NCBI RefSeq assembly: GCF_000420325.1
Contig: NZ_ATUS01000002.1
Location: 278,573 to 342,572 of the forward strand
Length of the DNA stretch: 64,000 nt
Reading direction: 5' to 3'
Source: Spongiibacter tropicus DSM 19543
Lineage (GTDB): Bacteria; Pseudomonadota; Gammaproteobacteria; Pseudomonadales; Spongiibacteraceae
Under the pieces are notes generated by a model. It saw only the letters and a program-made list of their open reading frames with translations, was not told the origin of the DNA and did no database searches. Shown piece by piece: positions 1 through 10,137 of this stretch (positions within the stretch are counted from its first letter, which is position 1; each line of letters opens with the position of its first letter). Both the position numbers and the translations under genes were made by a program.

Positions 1-1
1 C

Positions 2-283
2 CTCGACGGAGGCCCCGTATTTATCAATGTGACCATTAACGATGTAAATGGCCAGCTTCCTCCCGCCGGCACGACCGTCAGCGCGACCAGTGACTTTGGC
101 GCCGTGACAAACCTGTCTGGCAACACGGTTCTGTCTAGCAACCTGCCCGGACCGGCGGTATTCAGCTACCGGATAAATCAGGCGGCGCAGCCAGGGCAAG
201 GTACCTTCACGGTAACTGTGACCACTCCAATCGGCATTGTGTCGAAAGGCTTTGCCACAGTGGAGCAAACAATTATCCCATAA
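2..283 (+). CDS. C-terminal end of an Ig-like domain surface protein (partial)
   Basis: The reading frame is open from base 2 through the stop at 281-283, so this is the 3' end of a gene starting outside the window. The visible 93 residues are rich in Thr, Val, Gly and Asn. They have the alternating pattern of a bacterial Ig-like beta-sandwich (segments such as VTINDVNGQLPPAGTTV and GTFTVTVTTPIG). Such domains usually form stalks of adhesins or cell-surface proteins. No membrane anchor or sorting motif is seen at the C-terminus. A GTG at 29 is only an internal codon. The exact function cannot be given from this fragment. Confidence 0.6.
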   Translation, partial: LDGGPVFINVTINDVNGQLPPAGTTVSATSDFGAVTNLSGNTVLSSNLPGPAVFSYRINQAAQPGQGTFTVTVTTPIGIVSKGFATVEQTIIP

Positions 284-361
284 CTGCTGTGGCCTTGGTG
301 ATTACCACCAAGGCCACATGAAACACCGCACCGAATTCAAATCACCTCAGGAATACAGGAA

Positions 362-943
362 ATGCTCTCCTCGACCGCACGCGGCGTCGCCGTATCGTTT
401 CTATTGACCGCTTCAATTACCGCTCAGGCAGAAAGCAAACACTACTCCTACATTGAAGCGGCTTACGCCTACCAAAGCACCGATTGGGGGCCTTTCGAGG
501 AAGAAAAGAACGCTACCTTTCTGGCCAGTGCCGAAGCCTTTGAATATGTCCATGCGCACGTACGCTATAACGATGGCGATACCTATATGCCGAGAGGCGT
601 CATTCAGGACGGCTGGTGGACCTACGGTATTGGCGCTCACTACTATCTGAGCCCCACTACCTCGGTGCTAATTGGAGCCGATCGCCACGAGATGGAATCG
701 CAGAGCAATCGCCGAAATCAGCGCGGCTGGGAATACAAGATTGGGATACGCCACGACTTTAATGAAAAGTGGCGCGCCACGCTGGAGATCGGTGAACACA
801 ATCTTATCGTCGGTGACGATTCCACATTTATTGTCGAAGCAATTTATCACCCCATAAAAGCACTCGGCTTGACCTTCCGCGTACGGGATTATGACAAGCT
901 CGACCTGAGCTCCTACGAGCTGGGCGCACGCTGGAGCTACTAA
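362..943 (+). CDS. small outer-membrane beta-barrel-like protein, function unknown
   Basis: The 193-residue product starts with a hydrophobic signal peptide (about residues 1-24, ending AQA). The rest alternates polar and aromatic residues in short strands separated by charged turns. It ends in an aromatic residue (ARWSY), the usual C-terminal signature of an outer-membrane barrel recognised by Bam. The length suits an eight-stranded barrel. It follows the Ig-like gene by about 80 bases and may be cotranscribed with it. I do not recognise a named family. A periplasmic beta-rich protein is the alternative. Confidence 0.6.
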   Translation: MLSSTARGVAVSFLLTASITAQAESKHYSYIEAAYAYQSTDWGPFEEEKNATFLASAEAFEYVHAHVRYNDGDTYMPRGVIQDGWWTYGIGAHYYLSPTTSVLIGADRHEMESQSNRRNQRGWEYKIGIRHDFNEKWRATLEIGEHNLIVGDDSTFIVEAIYHPIKALGLTFRVRDYDKLDLSSYELGARWSY

Positions 944-1006
944 TCTCCCCTCTCCATCGGGGGCGTCTATGCTAAAATCGCCGCAAATTTTTTAGCGTCG
1001 TCCCCG

Positions 1007-1729
1007 ATGAACAAAACCGACACCATTTACGCCTCCCCTCAGGCAGACCTGCAACGCTTTGCCTTCGATGAAAAGGTTGTGGAAGTGTTTCCGGATATGA
1101 TCCAACGATCCGTTCCCGGCTACGCGACCATTATCGCCATGACGGGTGTCATGGCCGGGCGCTATGCTAAAGCGGGCAGCAACTGCTATGACCTCGGTTG
1201 CTCACTGGGCGCAAGCTCGCTGGCGATCAGTCGCGAAACCCGAGGCCGAGATTTACAGCTGATTGGCGTCGATAACTCCGCAGCGATGATCGAACGCTGT
1301 CGCGAATACTGCACGCAATCCAACACTGATATAGAACTGCGCTGCGAGAGTATTCAAGACACGGCGCTGAGTAACGCCTCCGTAGTCGTGCTGAATTTTA
1401 CCCTGCAGTTTGTTCCCGAGGATCAACGCCAGACACTGTGTCAGCGTATCAGTGATGCCATGCTACCCGGCGGCATTCTCATCCTGTCGGAGAAAATTCA
1501 ATTCGCCGACGCCCACCTTCAGGAACTGAATACCGACCTGCACCACGCCTTCAAACGCGCGAACGGCTACAGCGACCTGGAAGTGGCCCAAAAGCGCAGC
1601 GCCCTTGAAAACGTCTTGATGCCCGAAACCTTAAGCGCACACCAGCAACGCCTTAAAGCCTGCGGGTTCAGCAGCGTAGATGTGTGGTTTCAATGCTTTA
1701 ATTTCGCATCGATGGTGGCGATCAAATGA
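1007..1729 (+). CDS. cmoA: carboxy-S-adenosyl-L-methionine synthase CmoA
   Basis: CmoA converts SAM and prephenate to carboxy-SAM, the donor used by CmoB to make 5-carboxymethoxyuridine at the wobble position of tRNAs. The 240-residue length is normal for the family. The class I methyltransferase SAM motif DLGCSLGAS is at residues 62-70 and the acidic loop GVDNS at 87-91. The start at 1007 gives the typical N-terminus with an ATIYA/DTIYAS-like segment. No strong Shine-Dalgarno is visible. The last codons overlap the cmoB start by four bases (ATGA), so the two genes are translationally coupled. Confidence 0.95.
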   Translation: MNKTDTIYASPQADLQRFAFDEKVVEVFPDMIQRSVPGYATIIAMTGVMAGRYAKAGSNCYDLGCSLGASSLAISRETRGRDLQLIGVDNSAAMIERCREYCTQSNTDIELRCESIQDTALSNASVVVLNFTLQFVPEDQRQTLCQRISDAMLPGGILILSEKIQFADAHLQELNTDLHHAFKRANGYSDLEVAQKRSALENVLMPETLSAHQQRLKACGFSSVDVWFQCFNFASMVAIK

Positions 1730-2709
1730 ACAGCCCGCGTATGGACTATCGCCCTTTCCTCGAAACGCTTGCCCAAAGTGAAGCGCTGGCTGACTGGGCA
1801 GCACAACTGCCCGCACAGATCGCCAAGGGCCTAAATCCAAAACGCTATGGCGACCTGCCAAGATGGCAGACAGCACTCGACAGCCTGCCCACGCTCACTC
1901 CCGACACCCGCCACCTGAACCGTTCACGCGTTGGCGCCGAGGGCGCTGCCGACGAGGCCAGCCGCCAAATTCTGACGGACGCCCTGAAGGGCCTGCACCC
2001 CTGGCGCAAAGGCCCTTTTGAACTGTTCGGCGTACATATCGATACCGAGTGGCGCAGCGACTGGAAGTGGGACCGCCTCGAGCAGGCACTGTCACCCTTG
2101 GCCGGACGCCGGGTGCTGGATGTGGGCTGCGGCAGTGGCTATCACTGCTGGCGCATGCGCGGCGCCGGCGCCGAACTCGTGGCGGGCATCGACCCCACCC
2201 CCCTGTTCATCGTGCAGTATTTCGCCCTGCAATATTACCTTCAGGATTTCGCCGTAGCGGTACTGCCCATGGGCATTGAGCATCTGCCAGAGAAGCTTGC
2301 CGCTTTCGACACCGTCTTCTCCATGGGCATTCTCTACCATCGCCGCTCCCCGTTCGACCACCTGCTGCAACTGCGCGATGCCCTGCGCCCAGGCGGGGAA
2401 CTGGTACTGGAAACGCTAGTGGTTGACGGTGAGTTGGGGCATACACTGGTTCCGGAGGGGCGCTACAGTAAGATGGGTAACGTCTGGTTTATCCCCTCCA
2501 CCGCCACACTCGAAAGCTGGCTTCGCAAAGCGGGCTTCAGGGACATTCAACTCGTCGACGTTTCGACCACCACCACTGATGAGCAGCGCAGCACCGACTG
2601 GATGCAATTCCACTCTCTCGCCGACTTTCTCCACCCCGATGACCCCAGCCTGACCATCGAGGGCTACCCCGCCCCCAAACGCGCCGTGCTGATCGCCCAA
2701 AAACCCTGA
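1726..2709 (+). CDS. cmoB: tRNA U34 carboxymethyltransferase CmoB
   Basis: CmoB transfers the carboxymethyl group from carboxy-SAM to 5-hydroxyuridine-34 of tRNA. The 327-residue product has the normal length. It shows the family segment WRSDWKWDR at 109-117 and the nucleotide-binding motif [10 protein letters not shown] at 131-140, followed by the conserved [12 protein letters not shown] stretch near residue 203. It overlaps cmoA by four bases, giving a two-gene operon with consecutive pathway steps. The preceding tRNA hydroxylation genes are not in the window. Confidence 0.95.
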   Translation: MNSPRMDYRPFLETLAQSEALADWAAQLPAQIAKGLNPKRYGDLPRWQTALDSLPTLTPDTRHLNRSRVGAEGAADEASRQILTDALKGLHPWRKGPFELFGVHIDTEWRSDWKWDRLEQALSPLAGRRVLDVGCGSGYHCWRMRGAGAELVAGIDPTPLFIVQYFALQYYLQDFAVAVLPMGIEHLPEKLAAFDTVFSMGILYHRRSPFDHLLQLRDALRPGGELVLETLVVDGELGHTLVPEGRYSKMGNVWFIPSTATLESWLRKAGFRDIQLVDVSTTTTDEQRSTDWMQFHSLADFLHPDDPSLTIEGYPAPKRAVLIAQKP

Positions 2710-2870
2710 ACGCCCGCCACAACAGGCACTTAGTGGACATTGTTCATACTTTGAGAAAAAATAAGGCCAAAACCGGCGCAGCTTGCGGGCACTGTGGTAA
2801 CGTTTCTGCGGATGTGCGACGGTGATAATAACGGCAACATGCCAATACAAACGGGGTAGCCTCGGCATTG

Positions 2871-4346
2871 ATGGATGCGGCAGCGGCAGATAAGTTGACA
2901 GCGACGTTGGTCTCACTGACCAATGCGTGGTTTGACGACCATCTGTATCGTTTCCTCGAACGCCTGCAAGACAACTTTCATCGCCGCGCTCTGGACAGTC
3001 GAGACGATAGCGAGCAGCAAGCGCTACTCAACCAGCAACAGCGCATCCGCAGCGGTCAGGACGAGGCCTACCGGCAGTTTACCCGGCAACTGCAGCAAAA
3101 AATCAATGGTGCCACACCCTATATCCCCGGCTACCACCCCAAGCTTGACCTGTTGATGCAGCGCTGTGATCAACAGCAAAATCCTCAGCTCAGTGAGCGT
3201 GCCAGTCGTCTGTGCCGAGCGATCTCACCCATGTCGATTCTCGCGGGCTTCCAACAACTGACTGACCCGTTGAAAATCGACAGTCAGCACCTCAGCCAAA
3301 GCCTGACCTTGTTCAACGTTTTGGTAATGCGGGAAATTCAGCAACTCTACGACAGCCTGCTCAATCAACTGCCCGATAGTGGCGATGAACAAAGTGGCGG
3401 ATTGGACGGCTGGATCGCCCATATCGAGCGCCAACTCAATCAACAGAATTTAACTGCCCAGCAACGCGCCCTGAATGAGGCACGTCTTGCACGCCTGCGC
3501 TCCCGGCACAGTGGCGCGCCCGCCAGCCGCAGCCAGGAAACGCTTAGCGATCAGCAGCTGCTACGCGAGGCAGCAGCAATCTTCACCCGCTGCCGACTGA
3601 ACCGTCAGCAACAATTCCCACCGCGTATGCTGGCGTCACTGAATACCCTGCAAACATTGGTCAGCGGTGTTGCATTACAAGAGCGGCGCCTGTTCCTCAA
3701 TCCGCTGCACCCCGCGCGCCAACTCAGCCAACAACTGGTATCGGGCAGCCTTCGCTGGCAACAGGCCGACCCCTTGCTACAAGAGGAGTTCGAGAGCGCC
3801 CTGCACCGTATTGTTCGCAAGCTGCGAAACAGCGAACTGAACAGTGAGGCGTTTACCGCGCAGCAGGCCGATGTCGATCACTGCTGTCAGCAGCTGGTGC
3901 AGAGTGCCAAGCTCAATGACCGTCGGCGGCTGCATCTTGAAGCCGGCAAGCGGCGGGTGACCCGTCTGCGCCGAAAAGTGCATACGCTGATCGACCAGAA
4001 GACCCATGGCGTCAATCTGCCAGCCAGTGTCGACAACCTGCTTTATGGTCCCATGACCAGTATTTTGCTCTATCACTGGCTGCGCAATGGCAGTAACAGT
4101 GACGCGCTGCGCCGCAACCTCGGGCTTGTCGACGATATTCTCTGGTATATCAAACCTCACCGGGAATGGGCCTTGATGCGCCGCGCCAAAGCCATGGGCA
4201 GCGATATCGAACAGCGCCTGCTCGATGGCTTGAAGCGCGTCAATGTCGACGACAGCAGCGCCCGCACACTGATCGATGAACTGCACCAGCTCCGCCTGAT
4301 CGCCTCAGGCCTGTCCGGCATCAGCGGCCAGGGCGATCGCCACTGA
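2871..4346 (+). CDS. DUF1631-like cytoplasmic protein
   Basis: A 491-residue Gln- and Arg-rich, mostly helical protein without signal peptide or membrane segments. The N-terminal part (about residues 20-75, with the pattern DHLYRFLERLQDNF, then QQALLNQQQRIR) resembles the start of the DUF1631 family, whose members are sometimes misnamed thymidine phosphorylase. The C-terminal half repeats charged helices (LRRKVHTLIDQKTHG). An ATG at 2871 follows an in-frame TTG at 2868; the ATG is chosen. Function is unknown. The family name is my recognition from pattern only and would need a profile search. Confidence 0.55.
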   Translation: MDAAAADKLTATLVSLTNAWFDDHLYRFLERLQDNFHRRALDSRDDSEQQALLNQQQRIRSGQDEAYRQFTRQLQQKINGATPYIPGYHPKLDLLMQRCDQQQNPQLSERASRLCRAISPMSILAGFQQLTDPLKIDSQHLSQSLTLFNVLVMREIQQLYDSLLNQLPDSGDEQSGGLDGWIAHIERQLNQQNLTAQQRALNEARLARLRSRHSGAPASRSQETLSDQQLLREAAAIFTRCRLNRQQQFPPRMLASLNTLQTLVSGVALQERRLFLNPLHPARQLSQQLVSGSLRWQQADPLLQEEFESALHRIVRKLRNSELNSEAFTAQQADVDHCCQQLVQSAKLNDRRRLHLEAGKRRVTRLRRKVHTLIDQKTHGVNLPASVDNLLYGPMTSILLYHWLRNGSNSDALRRNLGLVDDILWYIKPHREWALMRRAKAMGSDIEQRLLDGLKRVNVDDSSARTLIDELHQLRLIASGLSGISGQGDRH

Positions 4347-4452
4347 CCCCATCTTACTGCCGCTTCACAAAGCAGTTATACTTAGCGACTGCGGTATTCA
4401 CAGCACCGCGCGACGACACAGCCAACGCACAAGCGCATTTAAGGTGACGATC

Positions 4453-5730
4453 TTGCAACTCGACCAAGCCTCTACGGAACAACTCCGCGAATGGGAAAGC
4501 GCCCTCAGCGCGCAGTATGAAGAATTTAAAGCCGCCGGGCTCAATCTCGACCTGACACGCGGCAAGCCCAGCAGCGAACAGCTCAGCCTGTCCGACGCGA
4601 TTCTCGACGTGCTCGGGCACGACCTGAGCAACGAAACCAATACCGACCTGCGCAACTATGGCGGCCTGGACGGCATTGCCGAGTGCAAGCGCCTGTTTGC
4701 CCCGGTACTGGGCGTCTCTACCGACGAAATTCTGATTGGCGGCAACAGCAGTCTGACCCTGATGTACTTCGCTGCAATGTTCGCCAACCATATGGGCTTT
4801 GGCGATCTGGGCAAAGCGTGGAGCGATGGCGGACAAACGGTGAAATTCCTTTGCCCGGTGCCCGGCTACGACCGCCACTTTGCTGTTTGCGAACACCTCG
4901 GCATTGAAATGATCCCGGTCAGCATGAACGACAATGGCCCGGATATGGACGAAGTCGAAGCGCTGGTAAAAGCCGACGCCAGTATCAAAGGTATCTGGTG
5001 CGTACCCCGCTTCAGCAACCCGACCGGGATTGTGTACAGCGATGATGTCGTCAAGCGCATTGCAGAGCTTGGCAAGGTCGCAGGCGACAACTTCCGCGTA
5101 TTCTGGGATAACGCCTACGCCGTGCACAGCCTCAGCGACAGTGCTCCGGAGCTGGCTAATCTGATGGACGCCTGCCGCAAGGCGGGCACCGAAAACAGCG
5201 TCTATCTGTTCGGCTCCACCTCTAAAATCACCTACGCGGGTGCTGGCGTTGCCTTTGTCGGTATGTCTGCCGCCAATCTGAAAGCATTCAAACACCACTT
5301 GGGGATGACGCAGATTGGTCCCGACAAAATCAACCAGCTCCGCCATGTACGTCTGCTGCAAGACAGCAACGGCCTGGCCGCACATATGCGCGAACACGCG
5401 GCTGTCCTCAAACCGCGCTTTGATATTGTGCTGAAGCATCTCAACGAGGGTATTGGCGACAGTGGCCTGCTGAGCTGGACGGCGCCCGAGGGCGGCTATT
5501 TCATCGCCGTCGACACCCTGCCCGGCCTCGCCAAGCAAGTGGTGGCCATGGCGGCCGATGCCGGCGTAAAACTGACCCCTGCAGGGGCGACCTTCCCCTA
5601 CGGCAAAGACCCGCAGGACCGCAACATCCGCCTTGCGCCCAGCGTTCCTACGCTGGAGGAAATCGATCGCGCCATGCAAGTCTTCGTGACGTGTGTAAAG
5701 CTCGCCTCCGTGCGCCAGCGACTGGGCTGA
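4453..5730 (+). CDS. class I aminotransferase, AspT-type aspartate aminotransferase
   Basis: A PLP-dependent aminotransferase of the compact MocR-like (type Ic) aspartate aminotransferase group. It probably interconverts aspartate/2-oxoglutarate and oxaloacetate/glutamate in the cytoplasm. Counting from the upstream GTG at 4444, key motifs are LTRGKPS (38-44), SNPTG (191-195), WDNAYAVH (221-228) and the PLP lysine K261 in GSTSK. The TTG at 4453 is preferred as start because AAGGTGA lies six bases before it; GTG at 4444 has no good ribosome-binding site. The gene stands alone and ends in a strong bidirectional terminator. Confidence 0.85.
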   Translation: MQLDQASTEQLREWESALSAQYEEFKAAGLNLDLTRGKPSSEQLSLSDAILDVLGHDLSNETNTDLRNYGGLDGIAECKRLFAPVLGVSTDEILIGGNSSLTLMYFAAMFANHMGFGDLGKAWSDGGQTVKFLCPVPGYDRHFAVCEHLGIEMIPVSMNDNGPDMDEVEALVKADASIKGIWCVPRFSNPTGIVYSDDVVKRIAELGKVAGDNFRVFWDNAYAVHSLSDSAPELANLMDACRKAGTENSVYLFGSTSKITYAGAGVAFVGMSAANLKAFKHHLGMTQIGPDKINQLRHVRLLQDSNGLAAHMREHAAVLKPRFDIVLKHLNEGIGDSGLLSWTAPEGGYFIAVDTLPGLAKQVVAMAADAGVKLTPAGATFPYGKDPQDRNIRLAPSVPTLEEIDRAMQVFVTCVKLASVRQRLG

Positions 5731-5747
5731 ACCCAAGCAAAGCGCAT

Positions 5748-5780
5748 AAAAAAAAGGGGCCCAGTGGCCCCTTTTTATTT
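5748..5780. terminator. bidirectional rho-independent terminator
   Basis: A GGGGCC/GGCCCC stem with a four-base loop is flanked by an A run on the left and a T run on the right. It can therefore end transcription of the aminotransferase on the plus strand and of the DUF1820 gene on the minus strand. Confidence 0.9.
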
Positions 5781-5826
5781 TGTCGACGTTACTCACCGAC
5801 CAGCATCGCCTCTCATGACGCGAGCC

Positions 5827-6162
5827 TTAATCGGTACTCGGCGATGGACGGCTACCGGGCATAGGGAAGTGACGTACATTACTGCCGCCCTCAGACTCCA
5901 GAATTTTCCCGGCCCCTTCTTTTTCCACTTCATCGATGCGAATCACCGAATGCATAGGAAGGTAACTGCGAATCACTCCGCTGAATTCATTTTTCAGCTT
6001 TTCTTCGCCGGGGTTGACCACAATCTGCCCAGGCTCGCCGAATACAAACTCCTCCACCTCGATAAAACCGTACATATCGCTCTGATAAATCGCGCGGGCA
6101 TACAGCTCGTAGACCTGGTTGTTGTTGTGAAAGATCACCTTGTAAATCGGGGTCTTGGGCAT
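5827..6162 (-). CDS. DUF1820 family protein
   Basis: The 111-residue protein starting MPKTPIYKVIFHNN matches the DUF1820 pattern throughout: YELYARAIYQSDMYGFIEVEEFVFG, then EEKLKNEFSGV and PMHSVIRIDEVEKEG. This is a small soluble proteobacterial family of unknown function. The longer open frame up to 6237 adds 25 residues of Ala/Arg-rich sequence unlike the family, so the internal ATG at 6162 is used. The gene is convergent with the aminotransferase and divergent from miaB, whose promoter must lie in the 160 bases between. Confidence 0.85.
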   Translation of the reverse strand: MPKTPIYKVIFHNNNQVYELYARAIYQSDMYGFIEVEEFVFGEPGQIVVNPGEEKLKNEFSGVIRSYLPMHSVIRIDEVEKEGAGKILESEGGSNVRHFPMPGSRPSPSTD

Positions 6163-6325
6163 CACTTGGGCAGTTCTCAATTGGGCGGTAAATGTCCCGC
6201 GCCGGGCCATCGCCCGCGGGGCGGCGGATAATACCATAATTCGCCCACAGGCACCGAACTGATTGGGATTTAGGCAGCAAGACCGCTATAATGTCGGCCC
6301 ATTTTCCAGCGCCCGTCGCCGAACC

Positions 6326-7663
6326 ATGACTGAAAAGACCAAGAAGCTGTACATCAAAACCCACGGTTGCCAGATGAATGAGTACGACTCCGCGCGTATT
6401 CAGGACCTGCTGGGGGTCAGTCACGGCCTGGAACCCACTGACAACCCCGAAGAAGCCGACGTTCTGCTGCTCAATACCTGCTCTATTCGGGAAAAAGCGC
6501 AAGAGAAGGTCTTTCACCAACTCGGCCGCTGGAAACAGCTCAAGGAAAGCAACCCGGAGCTGATTATTGGTGTCGGCGGCTGTGTCGCCAGTCAGGAAGG
6601 CTCAGACATCGGCAAGCGTGCGCCCTACGTCGACGTGATTTTCGGGCCTCAGACGCTGCACCGCGTACCGGACATGCTGAACCAGCGCAAGCCGGACGGC
6701 CCGGTAGTCGTGGATGTCACCTTCCCGGAAATCGAAAAATTCGACAGCCTGCCCGAACCCAGTGTGGATGGCCCCAGCGCTTTTGTGTCGATTATGGAAG
6801 GCTGCTCCAAATACTGTACGTTCTGCGTGGTGCCCTACACACGCGGCGAAGAAGTCAGCCGCCCCTTTGACGATGTCATTGCCGAAGTCGCCCAACTCGC
6901 TGCCAAGGGCGTGCGCGAAGTCAATCTGCTCGGACAGAACGTAAACGCCTATCGCGGCGAAAATCACGAGGGCGAAATAGTCGACTTCGCCGAACTGCTG
7001 AGTTTTGTCGCTCAGGTACCCGGTATCGAGCGCATTCGCTACACCACCTCACACCCGGTTGAATTCAGCGATGCCCTGATTGAGGCCTATCGCGACATTC
7101 CCGAACTGGTCGATCACCTGCACCTGCCAGTGCAGAGCGGCAGCGACCGTATTCTGGCCGCGATGAAGCGGGGCCACGTTGCCGAGGAATACCGGGCAAA
7201 AATCGCCAAACTGCGAGCCATCCGCCCGAACATCAGCCTGTCGTCCGATTTCATCATCGGCTTTCCCGGTGAAACCGAAGACGATTTCAACGACACCATG
7301 AAACTGATCGCCGATATCGGCTTCGATCACAGCTTCAGCTTTATATACAGCGCCCGCCCCGGTACGCCCGCTGCCCAGTTGGACGACGACACCCCGGACG
7401 CCGTGAAGAAAGAGCGCCTGCAACGCCTGCAGCATCGCATTCTGCAACAGGCCAACCAGATCAGCCGACAAATGGTCGGCAGCACCCAACGTATTCTGGT
7501 AGGCGGTGTGTCCAAGAAAGATCCGGGGCAACTGCAAGGTCGTACTGAGAATAACCGAGTGGTGAATTTTTCGTCGACGAATCAATCTCTTATCGGAAAC
7601 TTTGTCGACGTTCTCATTACTGAAGCACTGCCGAACTCACTGCGCGGCGAGCTGGTTCACTGA
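6326..7663 (+). CDS. miaB: tRNA-2-methylthio-N6-dimethylallyladenosine synthase MiaB
   Basis: Radical-SAM methylthiotransferase that adds the 2-methylthio group to i6A37 of tRNAs. The 445-residue product has the three N-terminal cluster cysteines C15, C52 and C86. The radical-SAM triad CSKYCTFC gives C160, C164 and C167. A C-terminal TRAM domain covers about residues 380-445. The upstream open frame from 6263 adds 21 non-conserved residues, so the ATG at 6326 is taken. It heads the conserved miaB-ybeZ-ybeY-ybeX block. Confidence 0.96.
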   Translation: MTEKTKKLYIKTHGCQMNEYDSARIQDLLGVSHGLEPTDNPEEADVLLLNTCSIREKAQEKVFHQLGRWKQLKESNPELIIGVGGCVASQEGSDIGKRAPYVDVIFGPQTLHRVPDMLNQRKPDGPVVVDVTFPEIEKFDSLPEPSVDGPSAFVSIMEGCSKYCTFCVVPYTRGEEVSRPFDDVIAEVAQLAAKGVREVNLLGQNVNAYRGENHEGEIVDFAELLSFVAQVPGIERIRYTTSHPVEFSDALIEAYRDIPELVDHLHLPVQSGSDRILAAMKRGHVAEEYRAKIAKLRAIRPNISLSSDFIIGFPGETEDDFNDTMKLIADIGFDHSFSFIYSARPGTPAAQLDDDTPDAVKKERLQRLQHRILQQANQISRQMVGSTQRILVGGVSKKDPGQLQGRTENNRVVNFSSTNQSLIGNFVDVLITEALPNSLRGELVH

Positions 7664-7760
7664 GCCCGGTGTAAAGCGCGGATTTCCGAGCAGCTAAAAT
7701 CGGCGTATTCTTCCCGTTATATCCCCTGATCAGGCCGCTGCGGCGGCAAGCGGAGTCACA

Positions 7761-8729
7761 TTGACAGCACAGGCAACACAACGCGTACTTACTCTCGAGC
7801 CCAGCGACAGCCAGCACCTGGCCGCCCTCTGCGGCCATCTCGACGAGCACCTGAAACTGATAGAACAGCGGCTGCATGTGCATATTGCCGCGCGCGCCAA
7901 CACCTTTCAGGTCAGCGGCGACGACAGTGCCGTGGAAGAAGCAGTGCAGCTGCTGAAACATCTTTACCGAGAGAGCACCTCAGGCACCACTCTCAACCCC
8001 GAGGCAATTCATCTGCGCATGCAGAAGTCACACCTTGAAGAGCTGTCTTCGCCCAGCGAGCCAGTGGTGATCCGCACCAAGAAGGGCAGCATCAAACCCC
8101 GTGGCGGCAATCAACAGAACTATGTGCGCGCGATTCGTCAGCACGACGTGAACTTCGGTATTGGCCCAGCGGGGACCGGCAAGACCTATCTGGCGGTGGC
8201 CTGTGCCGTTGAGGCACTGCTGGCACACGATATCCAGCGTATTCTGCTGGTTCGCCCGGCAGTGGAAGCGGGCGAGAAGTTGGGCTTCCTGCCCGGCGAT
8301 CTCGCGCAGAAAATCGACCCTTACCTGCGCCCACTCTACGACGCCCTGTACGAAATGCTCGGCAACGATACGGTGACCAAGCTGATTGAACGCAATGTCA
8401 TCGAAATTGCGCCACTGGCGTATATGCGGGGCCGCACTCTGAATGACTCTTTCATTATTCTCGACGAGGCGCAAAACACGACTCGGGAGCAGATGAAAAT
8501 GTTCCTCACCCGTATCGGCTTTGGCTCCACCGCCGTTATTACCGGCGATGCAACGCAGATCGACCTGCCACGCGGCACCCCCAGCGGACTCACGCATGTG
8601 ATGACGGTACTGGGCGATGTCGAAGGCATCAGCATGACTAACTTCCAGGCCAAAGACGTAGTGCGCCACCCGTTGGTACAGAAAATTGTCGAAGCCTACG
8701 CGGCCTTTGAAGATGCCCCCCAGCGCTGA
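7761..8729 (+). CDS. ybeZ: PhoH-like ATPase YbeZ
   Basis: A 322-residue PhoH-family P-loop ATPase that partners YbeY in ribosome and RNA quality control. The Walker A motif GPAGTGKT is at 135-142 and the Walker [10 protein letters not shown] near 231-239. The start is a TTG with CGGAG seven bases upstream; the N-terminal 100 residues carry the family's small KH-like region. The 3' end overlaps ybeY by 17 bases, so the genes are coupled. Confidence 0.93.
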   Translation: MTAQATQRVLTLEPSDSQHLAALCGHLDEHLKLIEQRLHVHIAARANTFQVSGDDSAVEEAVQLLKHLYRESTSGTTLNPEAIHLRMQKSHLEELSSPSEPVVIRTKKGSIKPRGGNQQNYVRAIRQHDVNFGIGPAGTGKTYLAVACAVEALLAHDIQRILLVRPAVEAGEKLGFLPGDLAQKIDPYLRPLYDALYEMLGNDTVTKLIERNVIEIAPLAYMRGRTLNDSFIILDEAQNTTREQMKMFLTRIGFGSTAVITGDATQIDLPRGTPSGLTHVMTVLGDVEGISMTNFQAKDVVRHPLVQKIVEAYAAFEDAPQR

Positions 8730-9180
8730 CCTGACTCTGGAACTCGACCTGCAAATTGCCTGCGACCCGGCACCGGGCTTACCTTCGCAGGCGCAGCTAC
8801 AAAGCTGGGCAGAAGCCGCGTTACGGGGACGTCGCAACGACGCGGAACTCAGCATCCGCCTGGTGGATGAGGCCGAGAGTCAGACCCTGAACCGCAACTA
8901 CCGCGGCAAGGACAAGCCCACCAACGTATTGTCATTTCCCGCCGACCTGCCTCCCGAACTGGAATTGCCCCTGCTGGGCGACTTGGTCGTATGTCGGCAA
9001 GTCGTTGAGCGCGAGGCCGAGGAACAGCACAAGGCGCCTCACGACCACTGGGCGCATATGATAATTCACGGTACACTCCACCTGCTCGGTTTTGACCATA
9101 TTGATGATGGCGAGGCCGAGGTCATGGAAGCGCTGGAGATTGCCCTGCTCGGGCAGCTCGGCATAGACAATCCCTATTGA
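8713..9180 (+). CDS. ybeY: endoribonuclease / rRNA maturation factor YbeY
   Basis: YbeY is a zinc-dependent single-strand RNase needed for 16S rRNA 3'-end maturation. The 155-residue product has the metal-binding motif [11 protein letters not shown] at 119-129 and the upstream segment [11 protein letters not shown] at 66-76, both diagnostic. The open frame extends back to 8686 but the ATG at 8713 gives the normal length. It overlaps ybeZ, its functional partner. Confidence 0.94.
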   Translation: MPPSADLTLELDLQIACDPAPGLPSQAQLQSWAEAALRGRRNDAELSIRLVDEAESQTLNRNYRGKDKPTNVLSFPADLPPELELPLLGDLVVCRQVVEREAEEQHKAPHDHWAHMIIHGTLHLLGFDHIDDGEAEVMEALEIALLGQLGIDNPY

Positions 9181-9220
9181 TCCGGCACGACCGCCACATG
9201 CGAGGACAGCACACAAAATC

Positions 9221-10072
9221 ATGAGCGAAGACCGATCTAGCAGCGATCCGGGTGATAAATCCTGGATCGAAAAAATTGCCCATGCTTTTTCCTCAGAACC
9301 GAAAACCCGTGAAGACCTGCTTGAACTTCTCGCAGTAGCCCGTCAGAACGAAGTGATCGACGACGATGCCACCAGCATCGTAGAAGGTGCCATGCATATC
9401 AGCGAAATGCAGGCCCGTGAGATCATGATCCCTCGTCCCCAAATGGTGGTACTCAAGGCCGATCAGCCATTGAGCGAACTGCTGCCGGTCATTATTGAAA
9501 CGGGCCACTCCCGCTACCCGGTTATTGGCGACAGCCTCGACGAGGTATTGGGGATTCTGCTGTCCAAGGACTTGCTGCCACTGCTGTGGAAAACCGGCAA
9601 CACCGACGACATCGACCTGCGCGCCATTCTGCGCCCGGCCACTCTGGTTCCGGAAAGCAAACGCCTGAATGTGCTGCTGCGGGACTTCCGCGAAAAACGC
9701 AACCATATGGCCGTCGTGATTGACGAATACGGCGGCGCCGCCGGGCTGATCACCATTGAAGATATCCTCGAGCAAATCGTCGGCGACATCGAAGATGAGT
9801 ACGATGAAGAAGACGATCTGCCCATTCGCAAGATCGCCGACAACGACTATGTCGTCAAAGCGCTCACCCCCATCGAAGACTTTAACGAGCACTTCGGGGC
9901 GGCGCTGAATCACGACGAGTTCGATACTATCGGCGGCCTGCTGCTACAGTCTTTCGGACACCTGCCCAGCCGCAACGAAGTGGCACAACTGGACCGCTTT
10001 GAGTTCAAGGTCGTCAATGCCGACCACCGGCAGATTCACCTGCTGCGCATGCGACAACTGCCGGAAAGCTAA
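9221..10072 (+). CDS. ybeX: CBS-domain transport/ribosome-associated protein YbeX (CorC)
   Basis: A 283-residue CorC-type protein. It has a tandem CBS pair (about residues 65-190; REIMIPRPQMV opens the first and VIDEYGGAAGLITIEDILEQIVG closes the second) and a C-terminal CorC/HlyC FAD-like domain (205-280). Family members are linked to Mg/Co efflux and, in E. coli, to ribosome metabolism. It sits 40 bases after ybeY in the usual operon order, but lnt does not follow directly; an FMN-type glutamate synthase gene intervenes. Confidence 0.93.
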   Translation: MSEDRSSSDPGDKSWIEKIAHAFSSEPKTREDLLELLAVARQNEVIDDDATSIVEGAMHISEMQAREIMIPRPQMVVLKADQPLSELLPVIIETGHSRYPVIGDSLDEVLGILLSKDLLPLLWKTGNTDDIDLRAILRPATLVPESKRLNVLLRDFREKRNHMAVVIDEYGGAAGLITIEDILEQIVGDIEDEYDEEDDLPIRKIADNDYVVKALTPIEDFNEHFGAALNHDEFDTIGGLLLQSFGHLPSRNEVAQLDRFEFKVVNADHRQIHLLRMRQLPES

Positions 10073-10137
10073 AAACTTGAACTCCCCTCACCGCCAAGGT
10101 CTACAATGGGCGGATAGGCAACGTCGAGGGGAGTTTT

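Noticed and set aside
4354..5796. 480-codon open frame on the minus strand opposite the aminotransferase gene
   Set aside because: It is antisense to a well-supported gene, its composition is of shadow type (Val/Ala/His/Gly-rich), and no family motif is seen.
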